Shown here: piece after piece, positions 24,022-32,641 of the stretch
Position numbering within the stretch: position 1 is the stretch's first letter
Layout of the letters: each line of letters begins with the position of its first letter
Assembly (NCBI GenBank): GCA_020860515.1
Contig: JAJBUG010000035.1
Location: forward strand, 1 to 45,540
Reading direction: 5' to 3'
DNA from: Bacteroidales bacterium
GTDB taxonomy: Bacteria; Bacteroidota; Bacteroidia; Bacteroidales; Muribaculaceae
Length of the DNA: 45,540 bases
Notes under the pieces: model-generated
What the model was told of the DNA's origin: nothing
What the model saw: only the letters and a program-made list of their open reading frames with translations
Databases searched by the model: none
Translations under genes and position numbers: made by a program

Positions 24022-25167
24022 ATGAAACGAAAGAACCCCTTTGTTATAAATGGCTATGATGGACCAGAATATTTTTGCGACCGTGAGTATGAGACCCAGC
24101 GGTTAGTAGATTTGTTGACCAATGGCAATAATGTTGTGCTTACGAGCCAGCGCCGCGTGGGCAAGACCGATTTAATCAGTCATCTATTTGCTCAGAAAGA
24201 GATTTCTGAGGATTATCTTACTATCTATGTTGATGCTTACCCCACCAGAAATTTGTCGGAGTTTATAATAGCTTTTGGAAAGGCTGTTACCGATGCATTG
24301 ATGCCGCGTGGTAAAGCTGCAATTGATAAGTTTGTGATGATGTTGTCGTCGTTGCGAGCCGAACTTTCTCTGGATTTTCAAGGACTGCCCGTGTGGAGCG
24401 TAGGTCTGGGGCCAGGTGTTAAACCAGAAATCACATTGGATGAGATATTTAAGTATCTTAATTCATCGAAAATCCCATGCATTGTGGCTATCGATGAGTT
24501 TCAGCAAATTACTAATTATCCTGATGGCGATCGGATAGAAGCTTTGATGAGATCGTATGTCCAACGCAGTCCTGACACCCAATTCATCTTTGCTGGTTCC
24601 AATCGGCATCTTATAACTGAGATGTTTACATCTGGGGCGCGCCCATTCTTCCAATCGGCCACATTATTAGGTTTGCCTTTGATTCCAAAGGAAAAATACT
24701 TGACATTCTGCACACAATTGTTTGAAAGCTATGGCAAGCATTTGGCGCCAGAGGTGATTGATACAGTATATGAGCGCTTCCGTGGCATCACCCTATATAT
24801 GCACAAGGTGCTTAACGAGATTTTTATAACAACCTCCAAAGGGGAAACCGCTCAACTTGGTGAAGTGGATCAAGCCATTGAAAAATTGATAAGGGATGGT
24901 CACGAAGGCTATTCCACCCTCTATAACCAACTTAGCGAACGCCAACGCGAATTGCTGTTGGCAATCGCTCGCGACGGTGAGGCCAAAGAAATTAACAGTG
25001 CTGCTTTTATTCGTCGCCACAAGCTAACCTCCCAGAGCGCAGTGGCTTCCACCACAAAGCTCCTGCTCGAAAAGGACCTCATCACCCGCGATGGCAACAC
25101 CTACACCATCTATGACCAAATCTTTGGCCTCTGGCTCCGCCGCTCCATCCTGAGCCTCAACCCATAA
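24022..25167 (+). CDS. AAA ATPase of the archaeal ATPase family
   Basis: A 381-residue protein. The P-loop is TSQRRVGKTDLI at about 42-53 and Walker B is CIVAIDEFQQI near 151-161; a sensor-like FAGSNRHLI follows. The C-terminal ~80 residues form a winged helix (RQRELLLAIARDGE...SAAFIRRHKLTS...LLLEKDLITRDGNTY). The family is abundant in Bacteroidales, usually as single genes with no known target; roles in DNA or stress handling are only suggested. A remnant of a paralogue lies at 5823-5987. It has its own promoter and ends before a separate promoter. Confidence 0.83.
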   Translation: MKRKNPFVINGYDGPEYFCDREYETQRLVDLLTNGNNVVLTSQRRVGKTDLISHLFAQKEISEDYLTIYVDAYPTRNLSEFIIAFGKAVTDALMPRGKAAIDKFVMMLSSLRAELSLDFQGLPVWSVGLGPGVKPEITLDEIFKYLNSSKIPCIVAIDEFQQITNYPDGDRIEALMRSYVQRSPDTQFIFAGSNRHLITEMFTSGARPFFQSATLLGLPLIPKEKYLTFCTQLFESYGKHLAPEVIDTVYERFRGITLYMHKVLNEIFITTSKGETAQLGEVDQAIEKLIRDGHEGYSTLYNQLSERQRELLLAIARDGEAKEINSAAFIRRHKLTSQSAVASTTKLLLEKDLITRDGNTYTIYDQIFGLWLRRSILSLNP

Positions 25168-25271
25168 AATAAATTTACAACATTTAACATGCGATGTGCA
25201 AGATTTTGGCACATGGTCAGCCGTAAATTTGCAATATAAAAACAAATTCAGCTCTAAAACCAATTATAGTT

Positions 25272-26663
25272 ATGAATAATAGCATAGACAACATCTTAGG
25301 ACAACTCTCCGATAAGGAGTTACGCCAATATGTGTTGTCATTCTTGAAAACGGATGACAATGCCGCAGATAAATTTAATGCCTTCCTTCAAGAAAAGCTT
25401 AGCCAAGAAGGAGTGGCCAAGGCTGAAGCCAGAGTGGCAAATGCTTTTTATGCCACCAAGGACATAGGAGATCGCTGGCATTCTTATGAAGTGACTGACT
25501 GGAATGCAATAAGTGATGAAAGCTCGGAACTCTTCTCTCAGGCTCGCAATGCTATTGATGCAGGCAATCCAGAAATAGCCCTCGTGATGGGTGTACAATG
25601 GCTTGAGAGTTTTGCCGAAAACAATGAAGAGATGGATTGGTATGATGAAGAAGATTACTATTTCAGCTATGACTGTGAAAAAGCCGCTTCGATCATTGAG
25701 GAGGCAATGGCTCATCCTCAGACATCCCAAGAAATGAAAAAAGAGGCTGCAACTCGAATATCTGACCTCGCAAAGAAATCACAACAAGTATTCGAAGAAT
25801 ACGATTATCTTGACATCACTGGACTCGCAACCCGAGTCACCGTAATGAGCCTCGGCAAAGAAGAGGCCCTGAAAGCATTGGATAAACTTCTTGAAGATGA
25901 TTTCAACAACGAGAATCTTATAATTCAGAAATATCGACTGCTCATAAATATGGATAAAGCCGAAGAAGCCGAGGCTTTCGTGCTCGAAAACACTGATAAT
26001 GAAGAAGTGGCTGAGTTCTACATCAACTTGCTTTTTGACTCCCAAGAGTACAAAAAGTTAGAACCACTCCTGGAGGATTTGACTGACACAGAATATTATG
26101 CTGGGTATCATTTGATTTCTCGTCTTCAGAAATTGGCTATATGTTACGATGCCAATTCTGAATCAGAAAAGGCAACTGCGACTTATGCAAAGCTTTTCAT
26201 TAAAAGTAATGGGGATTTGCAGTATTATAATGAACTGAAAAATCGTGTTCCAGCCGAACAGTGGTCGGCATACTTAGCCGATCTAATGCAAAAGACCTCA
26301 TTTCATAGTGGAGGTTGGGATGGGAAATGTAATCGTGGCGAAATTTTGGTTAAGGAAGATCTTCTCCAACAACTCCATGATTGGCTCAAAGACCAAGATA
26401 AGTATGCCCTCCAATACTATCTAAAATATGTACCTCAAGACCTGAGAGGTGATTTGCTGCCACGCTATGCAGAAATCATTCGGCAACGGGCATCTGAAGT
26501 AAACGAACGCAAAGCTTATGCTCGAGTATGTGGACACATCGCCACTATGAACGAGCTTCCTGACGGCAAACCTTTCGCTCAGGCTTTAGCTCAAGAAATC
26601 AGAGAGAAATACAACCGCAAGCGCGCATTCCAAGACGAATTGCGTCAAGTAATGGGCAAATAA
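25272..26663 (+). CDS. Helical-repeat protein related to the C-terminal part of SWIM-finger proteins
   Basis: A 463-residue, acidic, all-helical protein with no signal peptide or membrane segment. TPR-like helix pairs fill the middle (MSLGKEEALKALDKLLEDD...MDKAEEAEAFVLENT). The end (DLLPRYAEIIRQRASEVNERKAY...EIREKYNRKRAFQDELRQV) resembles the C-terminal region that usually follows a SWIM zinc finger, but no zinc finger (CxCx...CxH) is present here. The function is unknown; a protein-protein scaffold is likely. A -7 box TAAATTTG lies at 25224-25231, 40 bases before the ATG. It follows the AAA ATPase gene by 104 bases on the same strand. Confidence 0.65.
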   Translation: MNNSIDNILGQLSDKELRQYVLSFLKTDDNAADKFNAFLQEKLSQEGVAKAEARVANAFYATKDIGDRWHSYEVTDWNAISDESSELFSQARNAIDAGNPEIALVMGVQWLESFAENNEEMDWYDEEDYYFSYDCEKAASIIEEAMAHPQTSQEMKKEAATRISDLAKKSQQVFEEYDYLDITGLATRVTVMSLGKEEALKALDKLLEDDFNNENLIIQKYRLLINMDKAEEAEAFVLENTDNEEVAEFYINLLFDSQEYKKLEPLLEDLTDTEYYAGYHLISRLQKLAICYDANSESEKATATYAKLFIKSNGDLQYYNELKNRVPAEQWSAYLADLMQKTSFHSGGWDGKCNRGEILVKEDLLQQLHDWLKDQDKYALQYYLKYVPQDLRGDLLPRYAEIIRQRASEVNERKAYARVCGHIATMNELPDGKPFAQALAQEIREKYNRKRAFQDELRQVMGK

Positions 26664-26757
26664 AAAGACAAAATCGCATTGCGATACACCCACTTTTTTA
26701 TGAGCAAAAACTATGAGGGATATAAAAATTATTTTATATTGTAAAGGGTATAAAATA

Positions 26758-26835
26758 AAGAAATTTTATAATTTTGCATTAGAAAAGGTATAAATTAGAA
26801 GAAATTTTGTAATTTTGCATCAGAAATGGTATAAA
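26758..26835 (+). promoter_or_regulatory. Duplicated promoter block before the HipB-like gene
   Basis: A 37-base block (26758-26794) is repeated at 26799-26835 with 3 differences. Each block contains a -7 box TAATTTTG (26769-26776 and 26810-26817) and ends with GGTATAAA. A further GGGTATAAAA is at 26747-26756. The GGTATAAA sites are probable half-operators of the downstream repressor. Confidence 0.65.
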
Positions 26836-26838
26836 AAC

Positions 26839-27165
26839 ATGAGAGAGCCTAAAACCGTACTGGCAAAATATGTAAAGGAGATGCGCAAACAATTCAAACT
26901 CACGCAAGTGCAACTCTCGGATTATGCGGGCGTAGGACTGCGCTTTGTCCGTGACCTTGAGCAGGGCAAGCCAACGTTGCGTCTTGACAAAGTAAACCAA
27001 GTGCTCCGCCTCTTTAACTCACAATGCGGTCCTGTGCCCCTCCCACGCCCTAAACACACAAAGGAAGAACTTGAAGATGATTATCCTTCCACGGAGGATG
27101 TGAGAACTACAGATAAGATACGTCGCCCAATATTATATGTAGATTTTGATAATAATAAAGATTAA
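26839..27165 (+). CDS. HipB-like XRE repressor, orphan
   Basis: A 108-residue protein with a Cro/XRE helix-turn-helix (FKLTQVQLSDYAGVGLRFVRDLEQGKPTLRLDKVNQVL), typical of HipB/Y4mF antitoxins that pair with HipA kinases. The acidic tail (EELEDDYPSTEDVRTTDKI) is extra. No hipA gene follows; the next 560 bases are non-coding. It therefore looks like an orphan antitoxin or stand-alone repressor. The start is the ATG at 26839; an earlier TTG at 26815 lies within the promoter repeat. GGTATAAA/TTTATACC sites lie on both sides of the gene, so it probably represses itself. Confidence 0.78.
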   Translation: MREPKTVLAKYVKEMRKQFKLTQVQLSDYAGVGLRFVRDLEQGKPTLRLDKVNQVLRLFNSQCGPVPLPRPKHTKEELEDDYPSTEDVRTTDKIRRPILYVDFDNNKD

Positions 27166-27171
27166 ATTCAA

Positions 27172-27314
27172 TTTATACCCTATATGATATACATAATCGT
27201 ATTCAGCGATTTTTTATACCCTAAAGGTGATAAAATCAATTAATTTCTTAATTTTATACCCAAAATAGTATAAAATTGTTCAGAATTGATAGTTTATATC
27301 ATATAAGGTATAAA
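27172..27314. promoter_or_regulatory. Palindromic TTTATACC/GGTATAAA sites downstream of the HipB-like gene
   Basis: Sites: TTTATACCC (27172-27180); TTTTATACC-N5-GGTGATAAAA (27212-27234); a perfect 10-bp inverted repeat AATTTTATAC-N8-GTATAAAATT (27250-27277); GGTATAAA (27307-27314). The spacing recalls HipB operators (TATCC-N8-GGATA in E. coli). They match the half-sites upstream of the repressor gene. Confidence 0.6.
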
Positions 27315-27336
27315 TTTCAAATAAAAATAGGGGAAC

Positions 27337-27394
27337 TTGCTCATAAACAGCGGAATCTACCCAAATTTAGGCAGATTCCGCTGTTTATGAGCAA
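27337..27394. terminator. Long hairpin, probable transcription barrier
   Basis: A perfect 22-bp stem (27337-27358 with 27373-27394), 14-base loop, followed by AATTTTAT. From here to 27600 there is a locally GC-richer stretch with an open minus-strand frame (27357-27569) that I do not recognise and do not call. Confidence 0.7.
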
Positions 27395-27608
27395 ATTTTA
27401 TCCGTGATAAGTATAGCCACTTATCGATATCGGGCTTGGAGGGTCCCAGAATGTAGGTCCATTGCTGGGGGCGGTGGAGCAGAGGTTCAAGTGAAAGATA
27501 GGTTGAGGTGGGGTGATGGTTTAGGTAAAGGAGAGGTTGAGACCGTTGTAGGGGGAAGAAGGTAACCATTAAGTAAACTTTCCACTATACTCAATTTTAA
27601 ATTCATTT

Positions 27609-27664
27609 GTGGTGTAATTTGTGCCAAAATTACACCACTTTATTATAATAAAGCGCTAAATTTG
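27609..27664 (+). promoter_or_regulatory. 12-bp palindrome and -7 box before the three-repeat secreted gene
   Basis: GTGGTGTAATTT (27609-27620) is perfectly inverted at 27627-27638 with a 6-base gap. A -7 box TAAATTTG follows at 27657-27664; the palindrome covers the place where the -33 box would be. It is a likely operator or activator site. Confidence 0.55.
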
Positions 27665-27725
27665 CCGTGATTTTCATCAATCACTTTCAACAAACCAATT
27701 TACTTACCTTAAATTCACATCTGGT

Positions 27726-29555
27726 ATGAAGAAACTCTACTTTGCTGCATTGTGCCTGATGGCTGGCTGCTTCGCTGCCAACGCTCAGGATGACAGCTGG
27801 ATCCAAGTCGGTGAAAGCGACTGTTCTACTGGCTGGTGGTCGGCATTCTCCGATCTCTACACAATTCCCATGGGTCAGCAGATGCACGTTGACTTCGTGA
27901 ACTACTCCAACGAATTCCAGAACTGGAACAACTGGTTGGTTGTGTTCACCAACAATATGCTCTGCGGCGCTGCTAATGGCACTGACAATCCCGAGGGTTA
28001 TGCCGAATATGGCGTAGTTCGCTGCGACAACTACGGCTGGGGCGGCTTCTTTGAAACTAATGTTGCTACCTACACCAGCAATTACAACTGGGACAACTTT
28101 ACCAGCGAAATGAATGGCTCGAAGGTCAGCATGGATATCTACAACCATGGCGAGCAACTCGAACTCGACGCTGAAATTACCTCTACCACTGGCAATGTAT
28201 ATACCTACAATGTGAAATCAGCCGCTGGCTATTTCCTCAACTTTGGCGTATTCTTCACCGTTGAGGGTGGCTACCTGCTGATTGATCCCTCTTCAATCGC
28301 CATCACTGACATCGAAGGTGATGAACCTATCATTGACGATCCCACAGAAGTTCCCGCAATTCCCGATGGCTGGACTGTAGTGGGCGCTAAAGACTGCACA
28401 GCTGGCTGGTGGAGCGCATTCTCAGAGCTTTACACAATTCCCGTAGGCTATGAATTCACAGCTGATTTCTTGAATTACAATAATGGCGCTGCCAACTGGA
28501 ACAACTGGCTGCTCGTTCTGACCAACAACATGCTTTGCGGCGCTGCCAGTGGCACTGACAATCCCGAGGGATATGCTGAATACGGCGTGGTTCGCGCTGA
28601 CAACTACGGCTGGGGCACCAATTTCGACATCGCTGTAGCCACTTACTACTGTGACTACAACTGGGATACCTTCATTTCTGATATGAATGGCGCAGAGGTA
28701 AATCTCACAGTATCGAATACTGGCAATCTTATCACCATTACAGCCTTCGTTACCACTAAGGATGGTCAGGAATACACTTATATAGTTAACTCAAGCGAAG
28801 GCGACTTCTCAGAACTTGGCGTATTCTTCACCGTAGAGGGCGCATGCATTGCTATCGATCCTGAATCAATTTCAATCAAAGAAATTGGTGAGCCCGAACC
28901 TCCCGTAGTGCCCGAAGGCATCGTTGTTGGCAACACCGATTGCTCATCCGCTTTCTGGACCGCATTCTCCGACCTCTACACTATACCCGTTCAATACAAG
29001 CTCCACGCTGACTTCACCAACTACAACAATGGTGCTGACAACTGGGACAACTGGATTGTAGTGTTCACCAACAATCTCATGACTGGAGCCGAAGGTTATG
29101 CTGAGTACGGTGTGGTTCGCTGCGACAACTACGGTTGGGGCGATTACTTCCAGGCTTGGGAAGTAGGCACTTATACCAGCGACTTCGATTGGGACACCTT
29201 CATTGCCGAGATGAACGGTTCGCAGGTTAGCATGGATATCTACAACCGAGGCACACAAGTGGAAATGGACGCCACCATTACTGCCGAGAGCGGCAATGTT
29301 TACCACTACAACGTGCTGTCAGCTGAGGGTGACTTCACCGAATTGGGTGTATTCTTCACCGTTGAGGGCGCTTACATCGTAATTGATCCCGAGTCAATCA
29401 GCATCACCGAGATTTCTGGCATCTCATCAGTTGCAATTGATGAGAATGCACCAGTTGAATACTACGATCTACAGGGGCGCAAGCTCAACAACCCAGCCGA
29501 GGGCACAATGTGCATCCGTCGTCAAGGCACCAAGGCTCAGGTAATCGTAAAATAA
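27726..29555 (+). CDS. Secreted protein with three ~185-residue beta-domain repeats
   Basis: A 609-residue protein. A signal peptide (MKKLYFAALCLMAGCFAANA) is followed by three homologous domains at about 22-200, 212-392 and 398-572. Each has an opening VG..DCS..WW/FW.AFSDLYTIP, a centre NWNNW(L/I)VV(F/L)TNN and EGYAEYGVVR.DNYGWG, and an ending GVFFTVEG...IDP.SI.I. The many exposed Trp, Tyr and Asn suggest a carbohydrate-binding jelly roll, but no enzyme motif is seen. The tail (YYDLQGRKLNNPAEG...) is the Bacteroidales secreted-protein C-terminus. It is probably surface-attached or released and binds a polymer. It is a single gene with its own palindrome-controlled promoter and a strong terminator. 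Confidence 0.8.
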   Translation: MKKLYFAALCLMAGCFAANAQDDSWIQVGESDCSTGWWSAFSDLYTIPMGQQMHVDFVNYSNEFQNWNNWLVVFTNNMLCGAANGTDNPEGYAEYGVVRCDNYGWGGFFETNVATYTSNYNWDNFTSEMNGSKVSMDIYNHGEQLELDAEITSTTGNVYTYNVKSAAGYFLNFGVFFTVEGGYLLIDPSSIAITDIEGDEPIIDDPTEVPAIPDGWTVVGAKDCTAGWWSAFSELYTIPVGYEFTADFLNYNNGAANWNNWLLVLTNNMLCGAASGTDNPEGYAEYGVVRADNYGWGTNFDIAVATYYCDYNWDTFISDMNGAEVNLTVSNTGNLITITAFVTTKDGQEYTYIVNSSEGDFSELGVFFTVEGACIAIDPESISIKEIGEPEPPVVPEGIVVGNTDCSSAFWTAFSDLYTIPVQYKLHADFTNYNNGADNWDNWIVVFTNNLMTGAEGYAEYGVVRCDNYGWGDYFQAWEVGTYTSDFDWDTFIAEMNGSQVSMDIYNRGTQVEMDATITAESGNVYHYNVLSAEGDFTELGVFFTVEGAYIVIDPESISITEISGISSVAIDENAPVEYYDLQGRKLNNPAEGTMCIRRQGTKAQVIVK

Positions 29556-29583
29556 AAGACCACCATAAGGTTTCCATATAATA

Positions 29584-29621
29584 GCGGGGCTGCTTCCTTC
29601 ACTGGCAGCCCCGCCTTTTTT
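29584..29621 (+). terminator. Rho-independent terminator
   Basis: Stem GCGGGGCTGC (29584-29593) with GCAGCCCCGC (29605-29614), followed directly by CTTTTTT. It ends the secreted-protein gene 29 bases upstream. Confidence 0.92.
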
Positions 29622-29762
29622 ACTGAAAAGGAGCGGCACCTTGGCCAGGTGTCGCTCCATCTTTAGGTGTGAGTCCGATTTATTAGCATAGTTTTTTCAT
29701 CAGGAAGTCTTCCCCATAGGAAGACCAAATATCTTTGTAAAGAAAAACTTTGTATTTTTGTA

Positions 29763-29792
29763 GTTTTTGTGTTTGTGTCAGCGCCGCAGGCT
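29763..29792 (-). repeat. Dispersed 3'-end element, copy 3
   Basis: On the minus strand AGCCTGCGGCGCTGACAC plus an A-rich tail. It begins 5 bases after the comM stop codon. Same element as at 506, 7595 and 37868. Confidence 0.75.
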
Positions 29793-29797
29793 TCAAC

Positions 29798-31363
29798 CTA
29801 CTTAAATGGCAGCGGACTGTTGGATGCGCCCCAGCTGCCTCGGTCAAGGTTGCGATAGCCGCAAGCCTCGCGCACATGGTCGGCTGTCACCTCGGGACTC
29901 CCTGCCAAGTCGGCAATTGTGCGGCTAACCTTCAGTATTCGGTCGTAAGCCCGAGCACTCATGTCATATTTTGTCATCATCTTTTCCAAGATGGCTCGGC
30001 TCGGGTCATCAAGATGCACCCATTTCTGTATCAATCGACTTCCCATCTGCGCATTGCAATGCACGTTGGGTTCATCGTGGAAGCGCTGCTCCTGTATCTT
30101 GCGAGCAGCAATCACCCTTTGGCGCATAGCCTCGCTCTTCTCGCCAGTGCCCCGCTCAGCCAATTTTTCAAATGGCACAGGGAAAATTTCCACTTGTATA
30201 TCGATTCTATCGAGCAATGGGCCGCTAATGCGATTCAGATACTTGGTGACGGCTCCTGGCGGACAAGTACACTGCTTGGTGGGATGATTATAGTAGCCGC
30301 AGGGGCATGGGTTCATGCTTGCCACTAACATAAATCCAGCTGGATAGTCCACACTGTAGCGCGCACGCGATATGCTGATGGTGCGGTCCTCAAGCGGCTG
30401 GCGCAACACTTCCAACACTCCGCGCGAGAATTCCGGGAACTCGTCAAGGAAAAGAATTCCATTATGAGCCAGCGATATTTCGCCTGGCTTGGGATTATTG
30501 CCTCCGCCGACGAGAGCCACTGGCGAGATGGTATGGTGGGGCGAGCGGAAGGGACGCACCGCCATGAGTGAAGTGCCTCCGCGCAGAGTGCCAGCCACCG
30601 AGTGAATCTTGGTGGTTTCCAATGCCTCGCGCAGTGTCAGCGGAGGCATGATAGTAGGCAATCGCTTAGCCATCATCGATTTGCCTGAGCCAGGAGGACC
30701 CACAAGCAAAATATTGTGTCCGCCAGCGCAGGCCACCTCGAATGCGCGCTTCACATTCTCTTGGCCGCAGACATCGCTAAAATCGTCGTCAAACTGCACG
30801 CTTGCCTTGAAAAACTCATCGCGCGTGTTCACCACAGTCTGCTCCAAAGGTACACGGCCCAGCAGATGCTCCACCACCTCGCGCAGATTCTTTGCTCCAT
30901 ACACTTGCAGATTATTCACAGTGGCTGCCTCCACGGCATTTTCCTGCGGCACGATCATGCTCTCAATCCCCAGCTCGCGCGCCTTGATTGCCATTGGCAG
31001 CACGCCGCGAATAGGCAGCAATGTGCCATCGAGGCTTAGCTCGCCCATAATCATGAACTTTGAAAAGTCAGGCGCTGGCTCCAGTTGGTTGCTTCCCGCC
31101 AAGATGCCCAAGGCAATTGGCAAATCATAGGCCGCACCCTCCTTGCGCACATCAGCCGGGGCAAGATTTATCACAGTAGCGCGGTGGGGAAATTTGAAAC
31201 CGCTCTCGCGCAAGGCTGCACGCACTCGCTCAGCGCTCTCCTTGACTGCGGCATCGGGCAGGCCGACAATGGCAAACGAGGCTCCGATCTCAACCGAAAC
31301 CTCCACTGTGACGATTATAGCATCTATGCCGTGCACCGCGGCTCCCTGTATCTTTACAAGCAT
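29798..31363 (-). CDS. comM: ComM/YifB-type Mg-chelatase-like AAA ATPase
   Basis: A 521-residue protein with the standard three parts. First is an N-terminal ribosomal-S5-like ChlI domain (AAVHGIDAIIVTVEVSVEIG, PIALGILAGS). The AAA core has Walker A LLVGPPGSGKSMMAK near 215-229 and Walker B ILFLDEFPEF, and also carries the SMNPCPCGYYNHP segment. The C-terminal Mg-chelatase lid ends RNLDRGSWG. ComM is a hexameric helicase that promotes branch migration during natural transformation and recombination. The length is normal and all motifs are intact. It is encoded alone, facing away from the sigma factor gene. The 31364-31556 gap shows nothing else recognisable. Confidence 0.93.
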   Translation of the reverse strand: MLVKIQGAAVHGIDAIIVTVEVSVEIGASFAIVGLPDAAVKESAERVRAALRESGFKFPHRATVINLAPADVRKEGAAYDLPIALGILAGSNQLEPAPDFSKFMIMGELSLDGTLLPIRGVLPMAIKARELGIESMIVPQENAVEAATVNNLQVYGAKNLREVVEHLLGRVPLEQTVVNTRDEFFKASVQFDDDFSDVCGQENVKRAFEVACAGGHNILLVGPPGSGKSMMAKRLPTIMPPLTLREALETTKIHSVAGTLRGGTSLMAVRPFRSPHHTISPVALVGGGNNPKPGEISLAHNGILFLDEFPEFSRGVLEVLRQPLEDRTISISRARYSVDYPAGFMLVASMNPCPCGYYNHPTKQCTCPPGAVTKYLNRISGPLLDRIDIQVEIFPVPFEKLAERGTGEKSEAMRQRVIAARKIQEQRFHDEPNVHCNAQMGSRLIQKWVHLDDPSRAILEKMMTKYDMSARAYDRILKVSRTIADLAGSPEVTADHVREACGYRNLDRGSWGASNSPLPFK

Positions 31364-31556
31364 GATGACAAATTTCCGTTATATTTCTATCGTTAGTATC
31401 ATTCTGACTTCTCACTCTGTGGTGAACGGCCACAAAATTAGTGAAAACAATTCAATCTACCAAGCCCCAAACCCATTTTTAACACTCCAGGCCCATTTTA
31501 ACATTTGCATTAACACCTTATAATGCAAAAATCGAAACTTTTATTAAGAAAAATTG

Positions 31557-31586
31557 TTGATATTTGAAAAATTTTCCGTAACTTTG
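31557..31586 (+). promoter_or_regulatory. Promoter of the primary sigma factor gene
   Basis: TTG (31557-31559), 19-base spacer, TAACTTTG (31579-31586), leaving a leader of about 33-36 bases before the ATG. Confidence 0.7.
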
Positions 31587-31625
31587 CACACTAATGGCCA
31601 AAAATGCCAAAAACCTATCGATAGT

Positions 31626-32495
31626 ATGAGACAACTCAAAATCACAAAATCCATTACCAACCGCGAGAGCGCGTCTCTCGACAAGTATCTGCAGGAGATA
31701 GGCCGTGAGGGCTTGGTATCTGTGGACGAAGAGGTGGAGCTGGCACAGAAGATACGTCAGGGGGGCCCCGAAGGCCGCGAAGCCCTCGACAAGCTCACTC
31801 GCGCCAACCTCCGCTTCGTGGTATCTGTGGCTAAGCAGTACCAGAACCAAGGGCTTTCGCTCCCGGACCTCATCAACGAGGGCAACGTGGGTCTGATCAA
31901 GGCCGCACAAAAGTTCGACGAAACCCGAGGTTTCAAATTCATCTCTTACGCCGTGTGGTGGATTCGCCAATCAATTCTCCAGGCCCTGGCCGAGCAGAGC
32001 CGTATCGTGCGCTTGCCCCTCAACCAAGTGGGCTCGCTCAACAAAATCAGCAAGGCGCTGTCAAAGTTTGAGCAGGAAAATGAGCGCCGCCCCTCGCCAG
32101 AGGAGCTGGCCAACACGCTCGACGTGCCTGTGGAGAAAATCGCTGACACTCTCAAGGTTTCAGGCCGTCACATCTCAGTAGATGCCCCCTTCGTCGAGGG
32201 CGAAGACAACAGCCTGCTGGATGTGCTCACCAATGATGATTCGCCCATGGCTGATGCATCTCTCACCCAAGAATCCCTAAGCAAGGAGATTGACCGCGCT
32301 CTGCGCCAGCTCCACGAACGCGAACGCGAGATTCTGAAGATGTTCTTCGGCATCGGCTGCCAAGAGATGACCCTCGAGGAAATCGGGGCAAAGTTTGACC
32401 TCACCCGTGAGCGCGTGCGCCAAATCAAAGAAAAGGCTATCCGCCGCCTCAAAGGACAGAAGAGCAAGCTTCTGAAAACATACTTAGCGTCATAA
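31626..32495 (+). CDS. rpoD: Primary sigma-70 factor (short Bacteroidota type)
   Basis: A 289-residue sigma factor. Region 1.2 is at about 15-50 ([27 protein letters not shown]). Region 2 follows with [39 protein letters not shown] and the -7 recognition helix [12 protein letters not shown]; then come region 3 and region 4.2 ([23 protein letters not shown]). It lacks the long region 1.1 of E. coli RpoD, as usual for Bacteroidota, whose promoters (TTTG/TAnnTTTG) it recognises. The chosen start is the ATG at 31626; 24 codons upstream run open but overlap the promoter. It is followed by a strong hairpin. Confidence 0.93.
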   Translation: MRQLKITKSITNRESASLDKYLQEIGREGLVSVDEEVELAQKIRQGGPEGREALDKLTRANLRFVVSVAKQYQNQGLSLPDLINEGNVGLIKAAQKFDETRGFKFISYAVWWIRQSILQALAEQSRIVRLPLNQVGSLNKISKALSKFEQENERRPSPEELANTLDVPVEKIADTLKVSGRHISVDAPFVEGEDNSLLDVLTNDDSPMADASLTQESLSKEIDRALRQLHEREREILKMFFGIGCQEMTLEEIGAKFDLTRERVRQIKEKAIRRLKGQKSKLLKTYLAS

Positions 32496-32524
32496 GTAAT
32501 TACAAGTTACAAATTACAAATGAC

Positions 32525-32576
32525 AAATGACAAATGGCCATCCGGATTCACCCCTCCGGATGGCCATTTGTCATTT
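32525..32576. terminator. Terminator hairpin after rpoD, built on heptamer repeats
   Basis: A perfect 22-bp stem (32525-32546 with 32555-32576) around TTCACCCC, with core GGCCATCCGGA. The flanks are ACAAATT/AATTTGT heptamer repeats in opposite orientation, which lengthen the stem imperfectly. Confidence 0.85.
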
Positions 32577-32580
32577 ATAA

Positions 32581-32611
32581 TTTGTAATTTGTAATTTATT
32601 TCGTAACTTTG
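32581..32611 (+). promoter_or_regulatory. Promoter of nadB with its -33 box in a heptamer repeat
   Basis: TTTG (32581-32584), 19-base spacer, TAACTTTG (32604-32611). The -33 TTTG is one unit of the TTTGTAA repeat array, so repeat changes could alter promoter strength. Confidence 0.7.
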
Positions 32612-32641
32612 CAACTCAAATATATTTGAATAGCAATTGCA

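Noticed and set aside
27357..27569. 70-codon minus-strand frame (MVTFFPLQRSQPLLYL...)
   Set aside because: Somewhat GC-richer than its surroundings, but no promoter, family or conserved motif is seen and one end lies in a hairpin loop. Could be debris.
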